DNA of 6,346 bases from Candidatus Helarchaeota archaeon (GCA_013375455.1 JABXJT010000149.1:1-6346); one strand, 5' to 3'. Shown: positions 1-6,048, counted from the stretch's first letter. Notes: a model not told the origin generated them from the sequence alone. Program-made: numbers and translations.

Positions 1-13
1 TTAAGAGCAAGTT

Positions 14-18
14 GGAGG
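14..18 (+). promoter_or_regulatory. Shine-Dalgarno site that fixes the methyltransferase start
   Basis: GGAGG lies 8 nt upstream of the ATG at 27. A longer reading would begin at TTG 12, but that start overlaps this site and would put it inside the coding sequence, so the ATG at 27 is strongly preferred. Confidence 0.8.
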
Positions 19-26
19 CTTATAAA

Positions 27-746
27 ATGAGTGAAAGCAACACTTCAGCGGCTAGTACTACAAAATTAAAAAGATCTGGAGTAAGATATATTTTTAAAAC
101 CATTGCATATACTGTTTTGCATGCAGTAATATTTTTTGTTGTAGCGGGTACGTTGGATGTACCACGGGGATGGCTATATTATGGTATTTATTTAGGAACT
201 ACAATAATAAATTTAATAATAATCTACAAGTTTAATATGGAGTTAATGAATATAAGAGGGAAAATGCAGGAGGGAACTAAAACTTGGGATAAAATGATTC
301 TAATTACATGGATAGGTCTCTTAATTATTTTCGATGTAGTAGCTGGATTAGATGTAGGGCGATTTGGTTGGACATTTCTAAATTTCAACTTTGCCATAGT
401 GGGTATTGGTGTTTGGATTGGAGCAAATATTATCATGAATTGGGCAGAAATAACAAATAAATACTTTGAAGGTACAGTTAGAATCCAATCCGATAGAGAA
501 CATCAAGTAATAACCACGGGGCCTTATAAATATGTGCGACATCCCGGTTATATTGGAGTAATTCTTGCATTTATAGCTATGCCTTTAATCCTTGGTTCCA
601 TTCTTACTTTTATTCCCGTAGGAGTGATCTGCGTTTTATTTATCATCCGTACCTACTTAGAAGATAAAACACTCCGGGAGGAATTAGAGGGATACACGGA
701 ATACGCGCAAAAAACAAAGTACAGACTCATCCCGGGGATCTGGTAG
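27..746 (+). CDS. Integral-membrane SAM-dependent methyltransferase, isoprenylcysteine/phospholipid methyltransferase (ICMT/PEMT) superfamily
   Basis: This 239-residue membrane protein probably transfers a methyl group from S-adenosylmethionine to a lipid or lipid-anchored substrate. Hydrophobic segments lie at about residues 25-45, 50-70, 88-108, 118-138 and 178-208. The family hallmark is GPYKYVRHPGY (about 165-175), the SAM-binding loop between the last helices. It is followed by an acidic pair (ED, about 212-213), the LREELEGYTEY stretch and a terminal RLIPGIW, all typical of prokaryotic ICMT-like proteins. The N-terminal 15 residues are polar and Ser/Thr-rich, with no signal peptide. The ATG at 27 is chosen because GGAGG sits 8 nt upstream. 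The gene converges on the membrane zinc-ribbon gene, with 14 bp between stops. Its promoter lies outside the window. Known members act on prenylcysteine, phosphatidylethanolamine or other small hydrophobic acceptors; the sequence does not reveal the substrate here. Confidence 0.88.
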   Translation: MSESNTSAASTTKLKRSGVRYIFKTIAYTVLHAVIFFVVAGTLDVPRGWLYYGIYLGTTIINLIIIYKFNMELMNIRGKMQEGTKTWDKMILITWIGLLIIFDVVAGLDVGRFGWTFLNFNFAIVGIGVWIGANIIMNWAEITNKYFEGTVRIQSDREHQVITTGPYKYVRHPGYIGVILAFIAMPLILGSILTFIPVGVICVLFIIRTYLEDKTLREELEGYTEYAQKTKYRLIPGIW

Positions 747-760
747 ATCAATAAAATTCT

Positions 761-1486
761 TTAATCTTGCGTTTTTAGAGATGCGCCACAGTGCTCGCAG
801 TAATATACATCATAAGGAAGTTTTTGACCACAAAAATTACAAAGTTTAATTGGTTTTTTTGCTCTATTTTCTGAAGATTCTGTAGTTATATCTTCCTTAA
901 TTTCTTGAAAATTATTTTTTAAATGATGGGTCAATCCCTTAACCTCGTTTTCAATGAGCCGCCCCATCATCATCCCCAAACGAGAGACTTTTTCATAAAT
1001 GGAAATAAAATTGCCTGATGAGTCGGAATGAAAACGAATTTCAAGCCATCGCCGTCTATATGCATCAATAAAACCAGAGGCGCCATAATATCCTGCATAG
1101 GAATTGATATAAGAATAGGGGGTTTCTTTTTTAATTTTAAAGTTATTTTCTGCTAACCATTCTTTAGTAGCTTTAAAAATGAGGGTTAAATCACCTGCTA
1201 AATTAAATTCTTGTGTAGCTTCTTGCCTAGCGGTTTCTTTATAAAACCCCCAATTCGGGTTTTTCACATCTATATATCCTGCTATTAACACCGACTCTGC
1301 AAAACCTAAGAGTATTATGACTACAATGAGGACCAAGAGAGGATCTCCTGTAGTTCGATTAGACCTTACCATAAGAAAGATTAAAACTCCGATAATGACA
1401 AAAAAGAAAATGGACGCTCCAATCATCGCTGCTTGTATGGTTAAGCTTGGTCTTCTATCGGTTTTGTCATTCCTTTTTTCCACCAA
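761..1486 (-). CDS. Two-helix membrane protein with C-terminal zinc ribbon, function unknown
   Basis: This 241-residue protein matches no named family that I recognise. A short basic N-terminus (KRNDKTDRR) precedes two transmembrane helices at about residues 20-40 and 49-71. A soluble region of about 140 residues follows (about 75-205); it contains an aromatic/glycine-rich stretch (SYAGYYGASGF) and a basic RRRWLEIRF strand. The protein ends in a zinc ribbon with Cys215-x2-Cys218 and Cys230-x2-Cys233 (CNFCG and CEHCG). Such ribbons at the end of membrane proteins are common in archaea and probably bind zinc structurally or mediate protein contacts on the cytoplasmic side. The start is TTG 1486, with GAGAGGG 6 nt upstream; the following GTG at 1483 is a close alternative and no ATG is in frame before residue 21. 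The gene lies downstream of, and in the same direction as, the glycyl radical enzyme, but a 139-bp gap with a probable terminator suggests separate transcription. Confidence 0.82.
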   Translation of the reverse strand: MVEKRNDKTDRRPSLTIQAAMIGASIFFFVIIGVLIFLMVRSNRTTGDPLLVLIVVIILLGFAESVLIAGYIDVKNPNWGFYKETARQEATQEFNLAGDLTLIFKATKEWLAENNFKIKKETPYSYINSYAGYYGASGFIDAYRRRWLEIRFHSDSSGNFISIYEKVSRLGMMMGRLIENEVKGLTHHLKNNFQEIKEDITTESSENRAKKPIKLCNFCGQKLPYDVYYCEHCGASLKTQD

Positions 1487-1492
1487 TAATAA

Positions 1493-1499
1493 CCCTCTC
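1493..1499 (-). promoter_or_regulatory. Shine-Dalgarno site for the zinc-ribbon membrane protein
   Basis: On the minus strand, GAGAGGG ends 6 nt before the TTG at 1486 (9 nt before GTG 1483). It supports a non-ATG start for this gene. Confidence 0.6.
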
Positions 1500-1537
1500 T
1501 TAAAAATAAATTCCTAAGATCTAATCGATTTATTTTG

Positions 1538-1546
1538 ATTTAAAGT
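1538..1546 (-). promoter_or_regulatory. Possible TATA box for the zinc-ribbon gene
   Basis: The minus strand reads an AT-rich TTTAAA core here, about 55 nt before the TTG start. Archaeal transcription usually begins about 25 nt after the box, which would leave a leader of roughly 30 nt carrying the SD site. The region is generally AT-rich, so the assignment is weak. Confidence 0.25.
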
Positions 1547-1551
1547 TTTAG

Positions 1552-1620
1552 AAGAAATAGAAAGGGCTTTAAAAGTAAGCGCTCAATTTTTCTTTTTTTT
1601 ATCCAATATGTTTAAAGCTC
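1552..1620 (-). terminator. Probable hairpin terminator downstream of the glycyl radical enzyme
   Basis: GCTTTAAA (1566-1573) and TTTAAAGC (1611-1618) form a perfect 8-bp inverted repeat. On the plus strand it extends to 10 pairs with one G-U wobble. The 37-nt loop contains a pyrimidine run on the plus strand (TTTTTCTTTTTTTT). Read on the minus strand, the second arm is followed by a T-rich stretch (CCCTTTCTATTTCTTC), consistent with archaeal U-tract termination of the enzyme transcript just after its stop at 1626. The long loop makes it an unusual intrinsic terminator. Confidence 0.4.
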
Positions 1621-1625
1621 TAAAA

Positions 1626-4016
1626 TTATAATGAGCACTCGTTACGTGCAATGATCTCGTTTTGGGCGCCTCTAGAGAGTTCAGTGAAGTAAACGGAGTA
1701 ACCAGCAATCCGCACGACAAGATTCGAGTAATTTTCGGGGTGTTGTTGGGCATCAAGAAGCGTTTCTTTATCAACGACATTGAACTGGGCGTGGTAACCT
1801 CCGTTTCGCCCAAAGAAGGATTGAATGAGAGGCACGAATTTATCAATGACGATGTTACTAGATTGAAGCAGAAGACTATTTCCATTTGTCATCAGTTTAT
1901 GGGGGAGCTTTTTAACCGAATTCAGAAGGGCGGTTGGACCCCGCGTATCCATGCCATGCGTGGGACCTAGGCCATTCGACAGAACTTGTCCCATTTTCCG
2001 TCCATCAGCGGAAGCAGATGTTAACCCACCAAATCCTAAATGAAATGAGGTGGAATAAATGCCAGGATTATATTTGCCCCCGCGAATGTTCTTATATTTC
2101 GCAATTTCATCACAATAAGCTTGAGCCACGTCCCTTGCAATTTCATCGACATAATCCTCGTCATTCCCAAATTTCGGGACTTTGTTAATAAATATTTGAC
2201 GCCATTCCTTACCCTTCTTCTCCCGATAAGTGCCCTTGAAATTCTTCTTCAACATCAAGGCAAGCTCTTCAAAGGAGAGGAGTTTCTCTTCAAAAACTAA
2301 TTTTTTAATGACTGCCAAGCTATCGGCTATGGTTGCCAATCCAATTGCCTGTGGACCAGTAAAGTCATAAACTGCCCCGCCTTGAGTCAAATCTAGACCA
2401 CGTTCGATGCAGTCATCCGTGGTGGCGGATAAGAAGGGCTGTGGATTGAGTTCTTCAAATGCGGTATCGAGCGCTTCCATGTTTTTTATCATGTATTTGA
2501 TGTGGTATTTCATTTGATCCAGGTAGGCATTCCAAAGATCCTCATACGAGGTGATCGGGGTCTCTCTTTTAAGACCCATTTTCCTCCCCGTGCAGGCATC
2601 ATATCCATTGGAGATTACAAGTTCTAGGCATTTTACGATGTTCAGTTGATTTGCATTTGTGGATCCAAAAGATTTATGTGGGTGCTGAGGTTCGACGCAT
2701 CCTATTGGGGCGTACTCCCGGGCATCTTCAAGGGTATAGCCGCGATTTTGAAGCCCCTCGATCATCACATCATCGTTAAAAAGGGCGATCGATGCGCCAG
2801 ATTTAATTGCCTCGCCTACTTTTTGTAGGAAATCCTCCGGTGTATGCTCGGTTACCCGCACGCTAAAGGTGGGTTGAACAGTTTTCAGGTGAGTATAGGC
2901 ATCTAAAAGAATGTATGACAATTCATTAATGGCGTCCTTCCCATCACGGTCAACTCCACCAATGGTGAGATTTTCTGCAACTGGGGGACCTTCTGCGAAG
3001 TTAACCCCGACGTTTAACACGTAATTCCAGAGCGTTGAAAGTTTTAAATAGAAAGATTCAAGAAGAAATTGCGCTTCCTCTGGGGTGATTTTTCCTCCTG
3101 CCTTATCCTGCAAGTAGTATGAGTATAAATATTGGTCCATGCGCCCAACGCTGATTGCGAAGCCTCCATCCTCAAGACCGCAGATTAAGTGGTTGAAATA
3201 AATGAGCTGTAATGCTTCTTTGAAGGAAGATGGAGGATTATCTGAGATTTTTTCACTAATTTCAGATATTTCAAGTAATTCCTTCTTACGATCGGGATCT
3301 GGTTCGCTCTCAGCCATGTCTTTCGCTAAATTTGAAAATCGTTGAATAAAGAATTTAGCAGCATTTAAAACAATAATAACGGATTGGAGAAATGTTCGCT
3401 TCTTGGCATCCTCAGGCGATGACCCTTTAAATTCGCGCATCTTGCGATAGGCTTCTTGAAGCAGGCCATTGAGTCCATTTTTCAAAATATTTTCGTGACC
3501 TGGGAAGAAGTGGCCAAAGCCATTCGTCATTTCGGTATCTACAACGAATACTACGGTTTCCATCGCTCGCCTTGCATCATTAGGTAACAATTCCATATAA
3601 CGCTCTTGGACGGTTTGTCCTTCATCTCGCCAGAATGGAACAATTTCCTCTTTCAAAATAGGAATATCGTCCTCTGAGATGGATAGACGTTGAAAGCTCC
3701 GTTTATTATAACCCTCAGCGTCCATTTCGAGCGAATCGACCCGAACTTCAGGGAATAAGGGCGTTCCTGAAAATTTGGTACAGCGATTCCCAACGATAAA
3801 TTCATCATCCCAGATTTTAATGGTCATTTTTTTAAGGGTATGCTCCATTGCTTTCGCAAACCGAATGAAGGATGGCTCTCCTTTTGTATTTTTGTACGAC
3901 TCCGTAAATAATTTTGCACGTTCCAAGCAAATCTCGTGCGGGTGCGTAATGACCTTCTGTTTCATGCGGTTGATGCGATCCTCGTGCATTGGAAGAGAAA
4001 TTTGATCCTGTAGCAT
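1626..4016 (-). CDS. Glycyl radical enzyme, pyruvate formate-lyase-like, GCVE subtype (dehydratase/lyase/decarboxylase group), substrate unassigned
   Basis: This enzyme carries out anaerobic, oxygen-sensitive radical chemistry on a small substrate in the cytoplasm. It is full length, at 796 residues from ATG 4016. A TTG at 4025 would add three residues (799), and residue numbers here use that longer form. The PFL-type barrel spans roughly 10-650, with GHFFPGHENILKNGLNGLL at about 171-189 and GRMDQYLYSYY at about 294-304. The thiyl-radical Cys443 and its Glu445 lie in APIGCVEPQ (439-447). The glycine-radical domain starts near ASADGRKMG (671-679), continues through GPTALLNSVKKL, and ends in VRIAGYSVYF (771-780), where Gly775 carries the radical. 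CVE marks the diol dehydratase, choline lyase and hydroxyphenylacetate decarboxylase group and argues against true pyruvate formate-lyase, which has adjacent cysteines. No SD precedes either start, so a short-leader or leaderless mRNA is possible. It is transcribed divergently from an Lrp-type regulator. The obligatory radical-SAM activase is not in the window. Base composition looks richer in GC than the neighbours. Confidence 0.95.
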   Translation of the reverse strand: MLQDQISLPMHEDRINRMKQKVITHPHEICLERAKLFTESYKNTKGEPSFIRFAKAMEHTLKKMTIKIWDDEFIVGNRCTKFSGTPLFPEVRVDSLEMDAEGYNKRSFQRLSISEDDIPILKEEIVPFWRDEGQTVQERYMELLPNDARRAMETVVFVVDTEMTNGFGHFFPGHENILKNGLNGLLQEAYRKMREFKGSSPEDAKKRTFLQSVIIVLNAAKFFIQRFSNLAKDMAESEPDPDRKKELLEISEISEKISDNPPSSFKEALQLIYFNHLICGLEDGGFAISVGRMDQYLYSYYLQDKAGGKITPEEAQFLLESFYLKLSTLWNYVLNVGVNFAEGPPVAENLTIGGVDRDGKDAINELSYILLDAYTHLKTVQPTFSVRVTEHTPEDFLQKVGEAIKSGASIALFNDDVMIEGLQNRGYTLEDAREYAPIGCVEPQHPHKSFGSTNANQLNIVKCLELVISNGYDACTGRKMGLKRETPITSYEDLWNAYLDQMKYHIKYMIKNMEALDTAFEELNPQPFLSATTDDCIERGLDLTQGGAVYDFTGPQAIGLATIADSLAVIKKLVFEEKLLSFEELALMLKKNFKGTYREKKGKEWRQIFINKVPKFGNDEDYVDEIARDVAQAYCDEIAKYKNIRGGKYNPGIYSTSFHLGFGGLTSASADGRKMGQVLSNGLGPTHGMDTRGPTALLNSVKKLPHKLMTNGNSLLLQSSNIVIDKFVPLIQSFFGRNGGYHAQFNVVDKETLLDAQQHPENYSNLVVRIAGYSVYFTELSRGAQNEIIARNECSL

Positions 4017-4056
4017 TTTAATCAACCCAAACTAAGTAGATCATGGAAAGAAACTC

Positions 4057-4066
4057 ATTTAAATTT
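4057..4066 (-). promoter_or_regulatory. Candidate TATA box for the glycyl radical enzyme
   Basis: ATTTAAATTT lies about 45 nt upstream of ATG 4016 on the minus strand. Initiation about 25 nt downstream would give a leader of roughly 10-20 nt. The element is nearly symmetric, so it might also serve the divergent regulator, whose start is 47 nt away on the other side. No experimental support is visible. Confidence 0.4.
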
Positions 4067-4071
4067 ACATG

Positions 4072-4083
4072 TTCAAATATGAA
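4072..4083. promoter_or_regulatory. Short palindrome, candidate operator in the divergent promoter region
   Basis: TTCAAATATGAA has inverted half-sites TTCA and TGAA around an AT-rich 4-bp centre. It lies in the 96-bp gap between the enzyme and the regulator, next to the candidate TATA box. Lrp/AsnC proteins typically bind AT-rich palindromes of about 12-15 bp, so it could be the binding site through which the regulator controls the enzyme and itself. In AT-rich DNA such a palindrome can arise by chance. Confidence 0.3.
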
Positions 4084-4112
4084 TTTAATCAATAAAGTTA
4101 TCTGGGCTAGGC

Positions 4113-5039
4113 ATGGATGGAATTGACTTCGCGATATCAATGGCTTTAATGCAGAATTCAAGAATCCCCTATCGAAAATTCGCCGAAGACTTCAACATGT
4201 CTGTTAATTCAATCCATAAACGCGTTAAAAAGATGGTAGAATTAGGCATTATCCAGAAATTTACCACCCAAATAAGTGGATTCTTCATTCCATTCATTAA
4301 TGTTTTGATGTTTGGTCCCTCAAATGCAGAAAGCAGGGAAGAATTACTTCAGGAACTGGGTGCTAATGAGAACATATATAATGTTACTCAAGCCAGTGGG
4401 AATTATCTATACATCCATTCCCGTCTAAGAAATTTAAATGAATTGGATTCTCAAATTTCATTCGTGAAACGAGTAGGGAAAATTGATGAACTGATCGTGG
4501 GTTTGGATAAAGATTCTCCCATAAACTATTCGAATTATTTTGAAAAAATTACACTTTCTAAATTGGATTATCTAATTATTAATGCATTAAAGGATAATTC
4601 GCGAAAGCTCATTTCTGAAATAGCAGATGAAGTTGGTACTTCAGTGAAGACTGTCAAACGGCACTTAAATCGATTGGTAGAGAAAAATGTCGTCCAATTT
4701 AGTATTGATTGGTATCCAGATAAAACGGGCATTATTTTAGCAATGTTTCAATTAAAATTGAAGCCTAATATCGATAGGACGAAAGTAAAGGAAAAATTAC
4801 GCAATAAATACGGTCAAACAATTATATTCACGTGGGAATTCAGCAATCACCCCGATTTACTACTGAGCTGTGCTTGGGCTAACACGTTAAAAGACCTTCA
4901 AAATTTTGAAGTCTCTTTAAAGTCCAAAGATATTGAATCGGTCACTGTTTCTCTGCTATTCAGGGGAGAAATGTTCCCTACGTGGCAAAACCAATACCTT
5001 GAAGACAAAATGAAGGAATTAGTCAATGGTTCAAGCTAA
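4113..5039 (+). CDS. Lrp/AsnC-type transcriptional regulator with two tandem HTH-plus-effector units
   Basis: This 308-residue protein is about twice the usual Lrp length (about 150). The first winged HTH covers about residues 4-50 and its effector-like alpha/beta region about 55-131. A second winged HTH covers about 148-197 and a second effector region about 205-283. The halves align: LMQNSR at 12-17 matches LKDNSR at 159-164, an SV pair starts each recognition helix (30-31 and 177-178), and IDELIVGL (124-131) matches IESVTVSL (274-281). The protein therefore arose by duplication of a whole Lrp-like unit. Lrp proteins sense amino acids or related small molecules and bind DNA as dimers; a duplicated chain could act as a built-in dimer. 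Divergent placement, 96 bp from the glycyl radical enzyme, suggests that it regulates that gene and itself. The ATG at 4113 lacks a convincing SD, so a short or leaderless transcript is likely. Whether it activates or represses cannot be told. Confidence 0.85.
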   Translation: MDGIDFAISMALMQNSRIPYRKFAEDFNMSVNSIHKRVKKMVELGIIQKFTTQISGFFIPFINVLMFGPSNAESREELLQELGANENIYNVTQASGNYLYIHSRLRNLNELDSQISFVKRVGKIDELIVGLDKDSPINYSNYFEKITLSKLDYLIINALKDNSRKLISEIADEVGTSVKTVKRHLNRLVEKNVVQFSIDWYPDKTGIILAMFQLKLKPNIDRTKVKEKLRNKYGQTIIFTWEFSNHPDLLLSCAWANTLKDLQNFEVSLKSKDIESVTVSLLFRGEMFPTWQNQYLEDKMKELVNGSS

Positions 5040-5057
5040 TTTTTGAGGTCCTCTTTT

Positions 5058-5085
5058 TCACCCAAGTAGGTGATGAATCACCCAA
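5058..5085 (+). repeat. Direct repeat TCACCCAA, two copies 20 bp apart, with an inverted copy between
   Basis: TCACCCAA occurs at 5058-5065 and again at 5078-5085, a start-to-start distance of 20 bp, close to two helical turns. The inverse element GGTGA lies between them at 5069-5073. Same-face spacing and mixed orientation resemble a protein-binding array. It sits about 50 bp upstream of the TATA-like box of the ABC exporter operon. Confidence 0.5.
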
Positions 5086-5099
5086 TTTTCGCATTTTTT
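5058..5099 (+). terminator. Repeat-rich hairpin region with T tract after the regulator gene
   Basis: This region begins 19 nt after the regulator stop. GGTGAT and ATCACC (5069-5082) form a perfect 6-bp inverted repeat around GA. CACC (5059-5062) can alternatively pair with GGTG (5069-5072). T6 at 5094-5099 follows, and an earlier T5 lies at 5054-5058. This is consistent with termination of the regulator transcript. The 2-nt loop is too tight for a good RNA hairpin, so part of the symmetry may instead be a protein-binding site (see the direct repeats at the same place). Confidence 0.4.
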
Positions 5100-5130
5100 C
5101 TGTCCCTTTTCACAATCGAGTGCATGACAT

Positions 5131-5140
5131 AAAATTATAA
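5131..5140 (+). promoter_or_regulatory. Candidate TATA box for the ABC exporter operon
   Basis: AAAATTATAA lies about 40 nt upstream of ATG 5178. Initiation about 25 nt downstream would leave a leader of roughly 15 nt, compatible with the upstream start. A second TATA-like stretch (TTATAAAAG, about 5191-5199) would fit the alternative start at 5241. Confidence 0.4.
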
Positions 5141-5177
5141 GACACGTTGATAATATGAAATTAAAGAAGAACGTTCG

Positions 5178-6047
5178 ATGATTGAGAATGATTATAAAAG
5201 AAAAATTTTCACCAACGAACACTTCTGGGAGTTTATAAAAATGATGATTAAATCAGATTCTAAAAATAGCTCCAAAAATCCTGAGGATATTTTCGATCCC
5301 GATAATGAAAATGCAATAATCATCAAAAATCTTGTAAAACAGTTTGAAGATGTGACCGCCGTCGATGGAGTGAACCTTGAAATTAAAAGGGGCGAATTAT
5401 TCGGCCTTTTAGGACCAAACGGTGCTGGGAAGACCACAACAATAAATATCCTTTGTGGGATATTGAATCCAACCAAAGGAACTGCTATTGTTGGGGGCTA
5501 CGACGTAAAGAAAGACCTAACTAGAATTAAAGAGTTGATCGGTGTGTGTCCTCAAGAGGCTGCAGTTTATAAGTTTCTTAATGGACGAGAAAATATTGAG
5601 CTCTTCGGAAATCTTCATACAATACCTAAGAAGGTACTAAAGGACCGAATGGATAAACTTTTAGAAGCGATGAATTTAACAGAAGCCAGTAAAAGGAAAG
5701 CAAAAGGGTATAGTGGTGGAATGCTTCGTAAATTAAATCTAATAATAGCTTTAATTGGCGAGCCTGAAATTGCATTTCTTGATGAACCAACGGTGGGAAT
5801 GGATCCTCGAGCCCGTCGTGCAACTTGGGAGTTTATAGGTGCCCTCAAAAAGCAAAATAAAACGATCATCCTAACAACACATTACATCGAAGAAGCAGAA
5901 ACACTTAGTGATAGAGTCGGTATAATCGATTATGGCAAATTAATTGCTCTTGGAACCCCTCAGGAATTAATGGAAGAGCATGAATGCAAAAACCTGGAAG
6001 AAGTTTTTCTAAAAATTACTGGAAGAAGAATAACGGAGGGTCTCTAA
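5178..6047 (+). CDS. ABC-2 type exporter ATP-binding protein (DrrA/NodI-like)
   Basis: This 289-residue cytoplasmic ATPase powers an ABC-2 exporter. It has Walker A GPNGAGKTT (79-87), Q-loop Gln126 in CPQE, ABC signature YSGGM (178-182; Met replaces the canonical Gln, common in this subfamily), Walker B AFLDEP (199-204), D-loop GMDP (207-210) and switch His235 in TTHYIEEAE. All catalytic residues are present, so it should be active. About 45 residues precede the nucleotide-binding domain (IIIKNLVKQF at 47-56); they are hydrophilic and acidic and longer than usual. The start is uncertain. ATG 5178 fits the TATA-like box at 5131 but has no SD. ATG 5241 has GGGAG 9 nt upstream and would give 268 residues. 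The longer form is kept because codons 1-21 read like protein. The permease begins 1 nt after this stop, so the two genes form an operon. Known relatives export drugs, lipids or polysaccharides; the cargo is unknown. Confidence 0.93.
   Translation: MIENDYKRKIFTNEHFWEFIKMMIKSDSKNSSKNPEDIFDPDNENAIIIKNLVKQFEDVTAVDGVNLEIKRGELFGLLGPNGAGKTTTINILCGILNPTKGTAIVGGYDVKKDLTRIKELIGVCPQEAAVYKFLNGRENIELFGNLHTIPKKVLKDRMDKLLEAMNLTEASKRKAKGYSGGMLRKLNLIIALIGEPEIAFLDEPTVGMDPRARRATWEFIGALKKQNKTIILTTHYIEEAETLSDRVGIIDYGKLIALGTPQELMEEHECKNLEEVFLKITGRRITEGL
5227..5231 (+). promoter_or_regulatory. Possible Shine-Dalgarno site for an internal start of the ABC ATPase
   Basis: GGGAG lies 9 nt before the in-frame ATG at 5241. 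The arrangement (GGGAGTTTATAAAAATG) closely resembles the one before the methyltransferase gene (GGAGGCTTATAAAATG), which argues for 5241 as the real or a second start. Confidence 0.4.
6035..6040 (+). promoter_or_regulatory. Strong Shine-Dalgarno site for the ABC permease
   Basis: GGAGGG lies 8 nt upstream of ATG 6049, inside the last codons of the ATPase gene. It fixes the permease start and supports coupled translation of the two exporter subunits. Confidence 0.8.
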
Positions 6048-6048
6048 A

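Noticed and set aside
12..26. TTG start extending the methyltransferase by five residues
   Set aside because: It overlaps the GGAGG site that serves the ATG at 27.
21..27. TATAAAA as a TATA box
   Set aside because: It lies between the SD and the ATG of the methyltransferase, too close to the start to be its promoter.
729..739. ATCCCGGGGAT palindrome as a terminator or restriction-type site
   Set aside because: It lies inside the conserved RLIPGIW coding end of the methyltransferase, has no loop, and is explained by coding constraint.
1662..2188. Plus-strand open frames opposite the glycyl radical enzyme
   Set aside because: They are antisense to highly conserved enzyme sequence, have no recognisable domains or SD, and are shadow frames.
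1626..4016. True pyruvate formate-lyase assignment
   Set aside because: Pyruvate formate-lyase has two adjacent active-site cysteines; this protein has GCVE, the pattern of the dehydratase/lyase/decarboxylase group.
5615..5869. Minus-strand open frames inside the ABC ATPase
   Set aside because: They are antisense to the Walker B and signature regions and show no protein-like features.
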